Shown here piece after piece: positions 8,326 through 18,326 of a DNA stretch of 64,000 nt. Origin of the DNA: Bradyrhizobium sp. 138 (lineage in GTDB: Bacteria; Pseudomonadota; Alphaproteobacteria; Rhizobiales; Xanthobacteraceae). The position numbers were made by a program, and so were the translations under genes. The stretch covers positions 1 through 64,000 of the forward strand of contig NZ_JADPKT010000033.1 of the NCBI RefSeq assembly GCF_023074075.1, written 5' to 3'. Numbering within the stretch: the stretch's first letter is position 1; every line of letters begins with the position of its first letter. Below the pieces are notes generated by a model, which was given only the letters and a program-made list of their open reading frames with translations, did not search any database and was not told where the DNA came from.

Positions 8326-9354
8326 ATGCATACCGGACTTTTCCACGAGATCGACTTCGAGAAGGACCAGAAATGGTCCGGCCATCTCGGCATTCCCTTC
8401 TCGATCGACCGCTCCCCCTACTTCCAGGTCAAGATTCCGATCTTCCGGATCAAGAACGGCGCCGGGCCGAAGCTACTGTTGATGGCCGGCAATCACGGCG
8501 ACGAATATGAGGGCGAGATCACGCTGACGCGGCTGTATCGCCGGTTGGATGCGAGCGCCATCAAGGGCGAGATCACCATCCTGCCGTTCGCCAATTGGCC
8601 CGCCGTGATGGCGGCGCGCCGCCGCTCGCCGCTCGACGAAGGCAATCTCAACCGCGCCTTCCCCGGCGATGAAGCGGGCACGCCGACATTTCGTCTGGCG
8701 CATTTCCTCGAGCACGAGCTGTTTCCGCGACACGATGTCGTCTTCGACATCCATTCCGGCGGCACGTCCATGGCGCACGTGCCTTGCGCATTGATCGAGC
8801 GGCAGGGACCGCCGGAGATGTTCGGCCACGCGCTGCGTCTGATGGAGGGGTTAGGGATGCCCTTCGCCTTCGTTGCCGAGAACGGCGCCTCGGCGCCGAC
8901 CTCCATGGCGGCGGCCGCACGCGCCGGCGCGATCGGTCTCTCCGGCGAATTCGGCGGCGGCGGCACCGTGACGCCGCAGACGATGGCGTTCACCGCGCGC
9001 GCCGTCGACCAGCTGCTGCTCGCGCTCGGCCTCGTCCAGGCCCCCGTGCTGGGGCCGCATGCGCCGGTCGAGCGCGCCACCGAGCTGCTGGCCCTGCAGA
9101 GCCATGCCCAGGCGGTGTTCGCGACGCGCCGCGGCTGGTTCGAGCCAGCCGTCACCGTCGGTGCACGGGTCAAGGCGGGCGACATCGCCGGCTGGTATCA
9201 CGACTTCGAGCGCCCGGAACTTGCCGAAGAGGTGCTGCGCTTCCCCGCCGACGGCATTGTGATCTCGCAGCGCCTGCACACCGACAGCCAGAGCGGCGAT
9301 TGCCTGGTTCAGGTCGGCCGTGCGCTAGCACCCGAGGAGTTGCCTGCGCGCTGA
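8326..9354 (+). CDS. AstE/AspA-family (DoeB-like) zinc deacylase
   Basis: 342-aa succinylglutamate desuccinylase/aspartoacylase family protein. The zinc ligands are visible in GNHGDEYEG (His and Glu, about residues 54-62) and VFDIHSGG (second His, about residue 145). GLSGEFGGGG probably carries the catalytic glutamate region. Its closest general resemblance is to DoeB-type N-acetyl-diaminobutyrate deacylases of ectoine breakdown, but no other ectoine gene is present here. In this operon it should remove an acyl group from the imported amino acid or split a related amide. Substrate is unknown. Confidence 0.8.
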   Translation: MHTGLFHEIDFEKDQKWSGHLGIPFSIDRSPYFQVKIPIFRIKNGAGPKLLLMAGNHGDEYEGEITLTRLYRRLDASAIKGEITILPFANWPAVMAARRRSPLDEGNLNRAFPGDEAGTPTFRLAHFLEHELFPRHDVVFDIHSGGTSMAHVPCALIERQGPPEMFGHALRLMEGLGMPFAFVAENGASAPTSMAAAARAGAIGLSGEFGGGGTVTPQTMAFTARAVDQLLLALGLVQAPVLGPHAPVERATELLALQSHAQAVFATRRGWFEPAVTVGARVKAGDIAGWYHDFERPELAEEVLRFPADGIVISQRLHTDSQSGDCLVQVGRALAPEELPAR

Positions 9355-9395
9355 ACTTTGGAGACGATATCGACTGCGGATAATTTCGGGATTCG

Positions 9396-10460
9396 ATGAC
9401 CGATCCGGCAAAGCCAGGCTATGACGACGTGGTGCGCATTCCGGCGCCACCCGGCCGCAGCAATGCGACCGGACGGCCGCCGCGTATCGAGGAAGTTGCG
9501 GAGCGCGCGGGCGTCGCACCGATCACGGTGTCGCGGGTGCTGCGCCATCCCGAGAAGGTCAATCGGAAGACTCGGGAGCGAATCCTGTCGGTGATCGCGG
9601 CGACCGGCTACGCCTCCAACCCGCATGCGCGCGCGCTGCGCTCGGGCCGGTCGAACGTGGTGGTCGCCTTCGTCTCCAACATCCTCAGCCAGCAGTTCGG
9701 CCTCGCGGTACGCAGCTTTGCCGCGACGCTCGAGCCGGAAGGTTTTGAGGTGCTGGTCGGCCAGACCTCCTACTCCTATGCCAAGGAGGTCGCGATGATC
9801 CAGTCGCTGCGCGGCATCCGCCCCGCCGCGGTGATGTTCACCGGCGTGATCGAGCTCGAGGAGAACCGGGCCGCGCTGGCCGAGCTCGGCATTCCCGTGA
9901 TCGAGACCTGGGCGTTTCCGCGCGATCCCATCGACATGCTGGTCGGCCTGCCCAATGCGGATGCCGGCGCGATGGCGGCGCAGAGGCTCGCCGAGGTCGG
10001 ACGTCGCCGCGTCGCCTTCATCGGCCGCAGCAGCGGCCGTGGCGCCCTGCGCCGCGACGGTTTTCGCGCGGCAGCGGCAAAGCTCGGTCTGGAGATCGTC
10101 CACGAGATCGGCCTCAGTGAGATCACCGGCCTCGTCGACGGCCGCGCCGCCTTCACCGCCCTGCTCGATCGCGGCGGCGAGGTCGATGCCGTGTTCTGCG
10201 CCAACGACCTGCTTGCGACCGGCGCACTGATCGAGGCGCGCGCCCGCGGCCTGTCGGTGCCGCGCGATCTCGCCGTGCTCGGCTTCGGCGACAACGACGT
10301 CGCCGATCAGATCACGCCCGGCCTGACCACCATCTCGTTCGATGCGGCGGCCCTGGGCCGGATTGCGGGGGAATTGCTGTTGGCGCGGCTGTCCGGCCAG
10401 CCGGCAGCCGAGCAACGGCTCGCCGTCGAATTGTCCCTGATCGAGCGCGGCAGCGTCTGA
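9396..10460 (+). CDS. LacI/GalR-family transcriptional regulator
   Basis: 354-aa repressor-type protein. The helix-turn-helix and hinge region are IEEVAERAGVAPITVSRVL (about residues 29-47) followed by the hinge around NPHARALRSGRS. A periplasmic-binding-protein-like effector domain follows, ending near the C-terminus. About 25 N-terminal residues precede the HTH, longer than usual. It lies 41 bp after the deacylase gene on the same strand, so it may be the last gene of the operon and regulate it through the palindrome at 3621-3636. Effector unknown, probably the imported compound or its product. Confidence 0.9.
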   Translation: MTDPAKPGYDDVVRIPAPPGRSNATGRPPRIEEVAERAGVAPITVSRVLRHPEKVNRKTRERILSVIAATGYASNPHARALRSGRSNVVVAFVSNILSQQFGLAVRSFAATLEPEGFEVLVGQTSYSYAKEVAMIQSLRGIRPAAVMFTGVIELEENRAALAELGIPVIETWAFPRDPIDMLVGLPNADAGAMAAQRLAEVGRRRVAFIGRSSGRGALRRDGFRAAAAKLGLEIVHEIGLSEITGLVDGRAAFTALLDRGGEVDAVFCANDLLATGALIEARARGLSVPRDLAVLGFGDNDVADQITPGLTTISFDAAALGRIAGELLLARLSGQPAAEQRLAVELSLIERGSV

Positions 10461-10470
10461 GCGTTGCGAC

Positions 10471-10770
10471 TTAAGCGACGCTCTTGAGGTCCTGCTGGAT
10501 TGCGGCGAGCAAGGATTGCAGCGCTTCGCTGTTCACCGGCTTGCCCGCCAGCTCATTGGCAACGGGCCGCTTGGCAGGCTGGCTCGTCCTTAGCGGGCGC
10601 TTCGGGAATGGCGGGGGCGGCGCCGGCATCGCGGGTCGCGCACATTCGCCCTCCTCCTCGGAGCGCACGAACTTGCCGTGAATGACGTCGTCGTGGCGCC
10701 CCATGACGAACATCGCCACCCAATAGCCGGCAGCCAGCAGGATTACGCAGAAAATACTGATCTCTAACAT
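10471..10770 (-). CDS. small membrane-anchored hypothetical protein
   Basis: 99-aa protein with one N-terminal membrane helix (about residues 3-22) and a hydrophilic tail with a proline stretch (PAPPPPFPKRP) and a short amphipathic C-terminal helix. No family recognised. It is convergent with the LacI-type gene, 10 bp apart. The single start ATG directly before the helix supports the chosen frame. Confidence 0.6.
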   Translation of the reverse strand: MLEISIFCVILLAAGYWVAMFVMGRHDDVIHGKFVRSEEEGECARPAMPAPPPPFPKRPLRTSQPAKRPVANELAGKPVNSEALQSLLAAIQQDLKSVA

Positions 10771-10919
10771 CGCAGCACCTAAAATATGCGCGATGATTCA
10801 ATGCCTTCGTCGGCCCGTCAATGAACCGGCGGTCACACCAGCGGCTTTTGCCGCAAGGTGTGACCATTTGGTGACTCTTTCTTAACCATCCCCGACTGGA
10901 GGGTAGCCGAACGGCAACT

Positions 10920-10965
10920 AGGCCTTGCAGTTAGGCCTTGCAGTTAAGCCTTGCAGTTAAGCCTT
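10920..10965. repeat. 13-bp tandem repeat at a gene end
   Basis: Three near-identical copies of AGGCCTTGCAGTT (10920, 10933, 10946; the third starts AAG), plus a partial fourth running into the last codons and stop of the oxidoreductase at 10957. On the gene strand each unit carries an in-frame-looking TAA or TAG, so the 3' end of the gene with its stop has been multiplied. Confidence 0.85.
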
Positions 10966-11979
10966 GTCTTGCCCGACCCGGACCAGCTGCTTGCCGAAAT
11001 TGGCCCCCTTCAAGAGGCCGATGAAGGCGCCGGGCGCGCTCTCCAGGCCCTCGGTGACGAACTCCTTGTATTTGACCTTGCCGTCGCGAACCCAAGAGGA
11101 CATGTCGCGCAGGAAGTCGCCATGGCGGGCGGCGAAGTCGGAGACGATGAAGCCGCGGAAGGTCAGCCGCTTGGTCAGCGTCGCGCGCATCATGCTGGCG
11201 GCCCATTTCGGCGGCTTGGCCTCGGTGTCGTTGTAATGCGCGATCAGGCCGCAGACCGGCACGCGGGCGAACGGGTTGAGCAGCGGGAATACCGCTTCGA
11301 ACACGGCGCCGCCGACATTCTCGAAATAGACGTCGATCCCCTTGGGACAGGCATCCTTCAGCTTGGCGGCGAGATCAGGGTCGCGATGATCGATGCAGGC
11401 ATCGAAGCCGAGCTCCCTCACCACGTAGTCGCACTTGTCCTTGCCGCCGGCGATGCCGATCGCGCGCGCGCCCTTGATCTTGGCGATCTGGCCGACGGCC
11501 GAGCCGACCGCGCCGGAGGCGCCGGCGACGACGACGGTCTCGCCGGCCTGCGGCTTGCCGATGTCGAGCAGGCCCGTATAGGCGGTCATGCCAGGCATGC
11601 CGAGCACGCCGATCGAGGTCGAGATCGGACCGAGCTTGGGATCGACCTTGATCAGGCCCTTGCCGTTGGAGATCGCGTGCGTCTGCCAGCCGGAGCGGAT
11701 GCGCACGATGTCGCCTTTGGCGAAGTCGGGATTGTTGGACGCCGCGACCTCGCTGACCGCCTCACCTTCCATCACCCCGCCGATCGGCACCGGAGCTGCG
11801 TAGGACGGCCCCTCGCTCATGCGCCCGCGCATATAGGGATCGAGCGACAGCCAGATCGTGCGCAGCAGGACTTCACCTGCCGCAGGCGTCGGCACCGCGA
11901 ATTCCTCGATGCGGAAATCGGATGGCTTGGGTTCGCCGACGGGACGCGCGGCGAGAACGATGCGCTTGGCTTGGGACAT
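10957..11979 (-). CDS. NADP-dependent MDR oxidoreductase (CurA/prostaglandin-reductase type)
   Basis: 340-aa zinc-free medium-chain dehydrogenase/reductase of the leukotriene B4 dehydrogenase/CurA type. It probably reduces the double bond of alpha,beta-unsaturated ketones or aldehydes with NADPH. The nucleotide-binding motif GASGAVGSAVGQ is at about residues 155-166, with DPYMRGRM near residue 48 as in the family. No structural-zinc cysteine cluster is visible. It stands alone, with a palindromic element upstream and a tandem repeat over its stop codon. Confidence 0.88.
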   Translation of the reverse strand: MSQAKRIVLAARPVGEPKPSDFRIEEFAVPTPAAGEVLLRTIWLSLDPYMRGRMSEGPSYAAPVPIGGVMEGEAVSEVAASNNPDFAKGDIVRIRSGWQTHAISNGKGLIKVDPKLGPISTSIGVLGMPGMTAYTGLLDIGKPQAGETVVVAGASGAVGSAVGQIAKIKGARAIGIAGGKDKCDYVVRELGFDACIDHRDPDLAAKLKDACPKGIDVYFENVGGAVFEAVFPLLNPFARVPVCGLIAHYNDTEAKPPKWAASMMRATLTKRLTFRGFIVSDFAARHGDFLRDMSSWVRDGKVKYKEFVTEGLESAPGAFIGLLKGANFGKQLVRVGQDKA

Positions 11980-12080
11980 GGCTTCCTCCTTATTGTCTTT
12001 CGACGCGAACGGAAGCGGAGGGAGGCAGCTGCGTCAATACAAAAGCGGAGGAGTGTGATGGCGTTCCGTCATCCGCATCT

Positions 12081-12121
12081 CTCGTGTCCCGGACGCGCTG
12101 CAGCTGCGTCCGGGGCACGAG
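12081..12121. repeat. palindromic intergenic element after guaB
   Basis: CTCGTGTCCCGGACGC and its complement GCGTCCGGGGCACGAG form a 16-bp stem with one T:G mismatch around 9 bases. It lies 26 bp after the guaB stop and before the MDR gene, so it could end guaB transcription. The same motif type is widespread between genes in Bradyrhizobium. Confidence 0.7.
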
Positions 12122-12146
12122 GCCGGCGCTGAAACGCGACCGGCGA

Positions 12147-14083
<1,937 letters not shown>

Positions 14084-15574
14084 ATGGTCGACAAGCAACG
14101 CGTCATTCCGCTGATCGTGGCCACTGCTCTCTTCATGGAGAACATGGACTCGACGGTGATCGCCACCTCGCTGCCGGCGATCGCGGCCGACATCGGCACA
14201 AGTCCGTTGACGCTCAAGCTCGCGATCACCTCCTATCTGCTGTCGCTCGCGGTGTTCATCCCGGCGAGCGGCTGGACCGCCGACCGGTTCGGCGCGCGGA
14301 TGGTGTTTGCGATCGCGGTTGGCGTGTTCATGGTCGGCTCGGTCGGCTGCGCGCTCTCGACCTCGGTCACCGATTTCGTGTTCGCGCGCATCCTGCAGGG
14401 CATGGGCGGGGCGATGATGACGCCGGTCGGGCGCCTCGTCTTGCTGCGCTCGGTCGACAAGAGCGCGCTGGTCAACGCTATGGCGTGGGTGACGGTCCCC
14501 GCCCTGATCGGCCCGGTGATCGGCCCGCCGCTCGGCGGCTTCATCACCACCTACGCGTCCTGGCACTGGATCTTCCTGATCAACATCCCGATCGGGCTGC
14601 TCGGCATCTTCATGGCGCTGCGCTTCATCGATCCCATCAAGAGCGAGACGCAGGAGCCGTTCGATCTCTACGGCATGGTGCTCGCGGGTATCGGGCTTGC
14701 CGGCATCGCATTCGGACTCTCCGTTGCCGGACTGAACCTGCTGCCGTGGAGCACGGTCGCCGCCCTGGTCGTGGGTGGCGCGATCTCGATGACGCTGTAT
14801 GTCCTGCACGCCCGGCGCACGGGCTCGCCGGTGCTCGACTTCTCGCTCCTGAAGCTGCCGACGCTGCGCGCGGCCGTGTTCGGCGGCTTCATGTTCCGGC
14901 TCGGCATCGGCGCGCTGCCGTTCCTGCTGCCGCTCCTGATGCAGATCGGCTTCGGGCTGTCGCCGTTCCATTCCGGCCTCGTCACCTTCGCCTCCTCGTT
15001 AGGGGCGATGGGCATGAAGACGCTGGCGGCACGCCTCATCCGCACCTTCGGCTTCCGCAACCTGATGACGGTGAACGCGATCGTCAGCGCGTTCTTCCTC
15101 GCCGTCTGCGCGCTGTTCACGGTGACGACGCCGCTGCTCATCATCATGGTGATCCTGGTGGTCGGCGGCTTCTTCCGCTCGCTGGAGTTCACCGCGATCA
15201 ACACGGTCGCCTATGCCGACGTCGAGACCGCGCAGATGAGCCGTGCCACCACCCTCGTCAGCGTCAACCAGCAGCTGGCGGTCTCGGCCGGCGTTGCGGT
15301 CGGCGCGGCCTGCGTCGAGACGACGATGTGGTTCCACCATGTCGGCGAGATCGACGCCACCGTGTTCGCGCCGGCCTTCGTCGTGGTCGCGCTGACCTCG
15401 GCAGCCTCGAGCTGGTTCTTCTGGCAGATGCCCGCCGACGCCGGCCACGAGATCTCCGGCCGCAAGGCCGTGGAAATCGCGAGCCGCAAGAGCGCCGGCA
15501 AGGGCGCGGAAAAGGCGGCGATCAAGGCGGCGAGCGAGGATACGCAGGACGTGCGGGATCAGCGGCTGGGGTGA
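14084..15574 (+). CDS. MFS transporter, DHA2 (14-TM drug/H+ antiporter) type
   Basis: 496-aa inner-membrane exporter. ENMDSTVIATSLPAIA near residue 14 is the DHA2 motif (LDxTIVNVALP equivalent). DRFGARMVF after helix 2 is motif A, and GPPLGGFI in helix 5 is motif C of drug antiporters. About 14 hydrophobic segments are visible, followed by a lysine/alanine-rich cytoplasmic tail of about 40 residues. A GTG 17 codons upstream (14033) is a possible longer start. Substrate unknown, and there is no neighbouring membrane-fusion protein. Confidence 0.88.
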   Translation: MVDKQRVIPLIVATALFMENMDSTVIATSLPAIAADIGTSPLTLKLAITSYLLSLAVFIPASGWTADRFGARMVFAIAVGVFMVGSVGCALSTSVTDFVFARILQGMGGAMMTPVGRLVLLRSVDKSALVNAMAWVTVPALIGPVIGPPLGGFITTYASWHWIFLINIPIGLLGIFMALRFIDPIKSETQEPFDLYGMVLAGIGLAGIAFGLSVAGLNLLPWSTVAALVVGGAISMTLYVLHARRTGSPVLDFSLLKLPTLRAAVFGGFMFRLGIGALPFLLPLLMQIGFGLSPFHSGLVTFASSLGAMGMKTLAARLIRTFGFRNLMTVNAIVSAFFLAVCALFTVTTPLLIIMVILVVGGFFRSLEFTAINTVAYADVETAQMSRATTLVSVNQQLAVSAGVAVGAACVETTMWFHHVGEIDATVFAPAFVVVALTSAASSWFFWQMPADAGHEISGRKAVEIASRKSAGKGAEKAAIKAASEDTQDVRDQRLG

Positions 15575-15613
15575 CCGATCCGGCCCCGCACATCCGAATC
15601 CGAGTCATGCAAA

Positions 15614-16257
15614 CTAGGACAGTTCGCGCGAGCCGGCAGGCGTCGAAATCGTTGCTCTCATCAGCATCGTGTCGCCGACCGCGATCACGACGCGATCATC
15701 GGCGATGACGAGCGCGAGCAAGCCGGACATGCGTTCTGCCGCGGGATGCTCATCGATAACCGCTCAAGACAACAGCCGAGATCGGCCATGCGCGCCGACG
15801 GATGCGGGCCGGCCGGCCATTCGATCAACGTCGGGAAAGCGCCGTCGAAGGGCATGGCACCGTCGGGACGCACGGAGATCAGCCAGGAGAGAGCACCGCG
15901 AGTCACGGCTACGGGCTCGCCGACCTCCTCGTCGATCTCACCTAGGGTCTGCGTGAGATCGTTCACCCGAACAACCCAGTTGATCAGCCGCGGCGACTCT
16001 TCCAGGCGCGAACGCATGGTGGGATTGTCGAGGTCGAACCAGCGCTTGCGCTGCGGTCTTGCGTAGGGATCGGGGGCGATGATCTCCAAAAATGCGCCCT
16101 CGACGAGCCTCATGAGATGATTGTGCGTTGCCATCAGAGGATGCGCGCCGCCCGGCGGCACGACCACGCCCAGGCAACGTTGGACATGCGCCACGCCCAC
16201 TTCGAGCGAGGAGGCCCCAACCGTCAGATGGTCGAACACAGCATGGCGCACGGTCAT
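15614..16257 (-). pseudogene. VOC/glyoxalase-like protein, broken by a 1-base deletion
   Basis: The reading frame from the ATG at 16257 encodes a glyoxalase-3-like (VOC) protein: FDHLTVGASSLEVGVAHV, THNHLMRL and FLEIIAPDP, with metal-binding His and Glu in those blocks. After LERLS (about 15755) the frame runs into unrelated residues and stops at 15685. The -1 frame continues with EHPAAERMSGLLALVIADDR and ends at a TAG at 15614. Total length is 644 bases, one short of a whole number of codons. Restoring one base after TCGAT would give a normal 214-aa protein. Its ATG overlaps the stop of the ABM gene (ATGA), so the two are coupled. Confidence 0.82.
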
Positions 16258-16568
16258 GCTGCTGCCTCCGGTCCGGCGCCTCGGCTGCGGCTGCGGAGCA
16301 CGCTGCAGATCTGGACGCTGTAGTCCGAGAAGAAGCTCTCGATGCCGCGGCGCTTGGCCCGGACATGGTCGGGATGCCGCCATTCCTGTAAGGCTTCCTC
16401 ATTCTCGAACTCGACGATCGTCACGCGCTCGCCGTCGTCGGCCACGAAGCCCTTGTGGGCGACGTAGCCCGGAATCGTTCGCGCCAGTTCGCTCATCTGT
16501 TTCGCCATCGGGCCGTATTCATCCTGCACACCCGGATTGAGGCGCGAGCGAAATATGGTGACGATCAT
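16254..16568 (-). CDS. antibiotic biosynthesis monooxygenase (ABM) domain protein
   Basis: 104-aa dimeric alpha/beta-barrel ABM family protein (MIVTIFRSRL, IPGYVAHKGFV, VTIVEFENEEAL). Such proteins are small cofactor-free or haem-linked oxygenases of quinone-like or other compounds, and the substrate is not predictable. Its stop overlaps the start of the VOC gene by 4 bases, so the pair is one transcription unit. A 24-bp perfect palindrome 90 bp upstream and a LysR-type gene further upstream point to regulated expression. Confidence 0.82.
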   Translation of the reverse strand: MIVTIFRSRLNPGVQDEYGPMAKQMSELARTIPGYVAHKGFVADDGERVTIVEFENEEALQEWRHPDHVRAKRRGIESFFSDYSVQICSVLRSRSRGAGPEAAA

Positions 16569-16657
16569 GGGTGTCTCCTATGCCATGCAGATGGATCGAG
16601 CCCGATCGGATGATCGTGCTTCCCACCGATACGCGAAAGCCCACATATACTTCAAAT

Positions 16658-16681
16658 GCATAATCATGATCATGATTATGC
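16658..16681. promoter_or_regulatory. 24-bp perfect palindrome, likely LysR operator
   Basis: A perfect palindrome made of half-sites GCATAATCA and TGATTATGC around TGATCA, in the gap between the LysR gene and the ABM/VOC pair. The same half-site occurs at 17600-17622 before the LysR gene. It is AT-rich against a GC-rich background. Binding by the adjacent LysR protein is inferred. Confidence 0.75.
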
Positions 16682-16690
16682 GCTGAATAT

Positions 16691-17590
16691 CTAGCGGAGC
16701 GCGGCCCTCACCTGCTCCGCCAGCTGCGCGATGGCGGGATCAAAGCGCCCGGCAGCGCTGCGGCGGATCAACGCCACGGTCACCGGCATCGTGAAATCCG
16801 CCACATCCAGTATCCGCAGCGCGCGCCGGTGAAGACTGTGCGCGAACTGACGGCGGGGCACGAGGCCGAGCCCGCCGCTCTGGGCGAGCAAGGAGAGCTG
16901 GAGGTCTTCGCCGAAAACCTCGGCCGCGACGTGGATCGGCAGTCGCTGCCGCTCGAACGCCTTGACGAGCGCGGCGCGGCAACCGCAGCCCGGCGGATTG
17001 AGAAACCAGCCGCGTTCGGCAAGGTCGCGCAGCCGATATGGACGGGCTTTGGACTTTGCCGCCGCTTTCTTCGGACCGACGACAACGACCTGCTCCGCCC
17101 CCAGGGCAATGCTCGTCACTCCGGCAGGGATCGAATGCGCTTCGGTGAGCAGGCCGACCGCGCAATCGAGCGCGCCGCGGCGAACCTCCTCGATCAGGTC
17201 CGTGGTCCAGCTCGAGCTCACCTGCAGCCTGACGCGCGGGAACGTCCGCCGCAGCACATCAAGCGGCGTCGTCATGACCATTTCGCCGAGACCATGCGCC
17301 ACCCCTGCCCTCAAATCGCCGGACGGGTCGGCGCCGCCAGCGCTACAGGCCTCGAGTTCGCTCACCGCGGCCAGCACACGCCGGCAGTGCTCGAGCACGT
17401 GAAGCCCGAGCGAGGTCAGGACGGCCGGCTTCACCGCACGATTGAACAGCGGCGCCGTGCCGAAATTCTGCTCGAAGCTCTGAATGCGCCGCGTCGTCGC
17501 CGGCTGTGTCAGACGAAGCCGTATCGCGGCGCGATTGACGGAACCGGCTTCGGCGACGGCGACGAAGGCTTCGATGTCCTGGATATTCAT
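16691..17590 (-). CDS. LysR-family transcriptional regulator
   Basis: 299-aa LTTR. The winged HTH covers about residues 1-60 (IEAFVAVAEAGSVNRAAIRLRLTQPATTRRIQ region, with an unusual TTRRIQ in place of VSRQI). The substrate-binding domain follows from about residue 90. It is oriented towards the ABM/VOC pair on the same strand, with 122 bp between them. Related palindromes lie before its own start and before the ABM gene, which suggests control of both. The inducer is unknown. Confidence 0.9.
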   Translation of the reverse strand: MNIQDIEAFVAVAEAGSVNRAAIRLRLTQPATTRRIQSFEQNFGTAPLFNRAVKPAVLTSLGLHVLEHCRRVLAAVSELEACSAGGADPSGDLRAGVAHGLGEMVMTTPLDVLRRTFPRVRLQVSSSWTTDLIEEVRRGALDCAVGLLTEAHSIPAGVTSIALGAEQVVVVGPKKAAAKSKARPYRLRDLAERGWFLNPPGCGCRAALVKAFERQRLPIHVAAEVFGEDLQLSLLAQSGGLGLVPRRQFAHSLHRRALRILDVADFTMPVTVALIRRSAAGRFDPAIAQLAEQVRAALR

Positions 17591-17599
17591 GAGCGTGAA

Positions 17600-17622
17600 G
17601 CATAATCAAACAATGACTATGC
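17600..17622. promoter_or_regulatory. imperfect palindrome before the LysR gene
   Basis: GCATAATCA-AACAA-TGACTATGC: the same half-site as the 24-bp palindrome at 16658-16681, with one mismatch and a 5-base spacer. It is centred about 21 bp before the LysR start codon, a position suited to autorepression. Confidence 0.7.
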
Positions 17623-17644
17623 AGGAAGAAAAACATGCGGCAGA

Positions 17645-18325
17645 CTATGTCCCGCCCCGAAACCCCGTCGCCAGCACATAGCGTTCCGAGGAATCCTGCC
17701 GGCTCGCGGCCGGCTTGACGTGGCGCACGACGGCGAAGTCGCGCTTGAGCTGGGCGAGCAGATCGGCGTCGGCCCCGCTCTGAAACGTTTTGGCCAAGAA
17801 GGTGCCGCCGGGCTTGAGCACGTCGCAGGCAAAGGCTGCCGCCGTTTCGACGAGGCCAACGATGCGGAGCTGGTCGGTCTTGCGGTGACCGGTGGTGTTG
17901 GCGGCCATGTCGGACATCACGATGTCGGCGCCGCCGCCCAGCATCGCGGTGAGTTTTTCGGGCGCATCATTGTCCATGAAATCGAGCTGCGCGAAATCGA
18001 CGCCGGGAATCTCGGGCATCTCGAGCAGGTCGATCGCGACGACCTTGCCCTTGCCTTCCGTGGAGCCGACGCGCTTGGCGGCGATCTGGCTCCAGCCGCC
18101 GGGTGCGGCGCCGAGGTCGACCACGGCCATGCCGGGCTTCAGAAACCGGAACTTGTCGTCGATCTCGAGCAGCTTGAACGCCGCGCGCGAGCGATAGCCC
18201 GCCGCCTTGGCCTTGGCGACATAGGGATCGTTGAGCTGCCGCTCCAGCCAGAGCTTCGACGACAATTTGCGCTTGCCGCCGGTCTTGACCTGGACGTGCA
18301 AGCGGCCGGTGGTGTCCTTGGCCAT
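17645..18325 (-). CDS. rlmE: 23S rRNA (uridine-2'-O)-methyltransferase RlmE
   Basis: 226-aa FtsJ/RrmJ enzyme that methylates the 2'-OH of U2552 in 23S rRNA. SAM-binding motif [13 protein letters not shown] is at about residues 76-88. The catalytic K-D-K-E set can be traced from [10 protein letters not shown] through [11 protein letters not shown] and [11 protein letters not shown]. The ATG at 18325 follows GGAG; an ORF start 7 codons upstream is less likely. It begins 1 bp after the phosphatase gene, and the two are clearly co-transcribed. Confidence 0.95.
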   Translation of the reverse strand: MAKDTTGRLHVQVKTGGKRKLSSKLWLERQLNDPYVAKAKAAGYRSRAAFKLLEIDDKFRFLKPGMAVVDLGAAPGGWSQIAAKRVGSTEGKGKVVAIDLLEMPEIPGVDFAQLDFMDNDAPEKLTAMLGGGADIVMSDMAANTTGHRKTDQLRIVGLVETAAAFACDVLKPGGTFLAKTFQSGADADLLAQLKRDFAVVRHVKPAASRQDSSERYVLATGFRGGT

Positions 18326-18326
18326 C

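Noticed and set aside
9365..9372. CGATATCG before the LacI gene as an autoregulatory operator
   Set aside because: Only 8 bp, AT-centred, and unlike the 16-bp CG-centred site at 3621.
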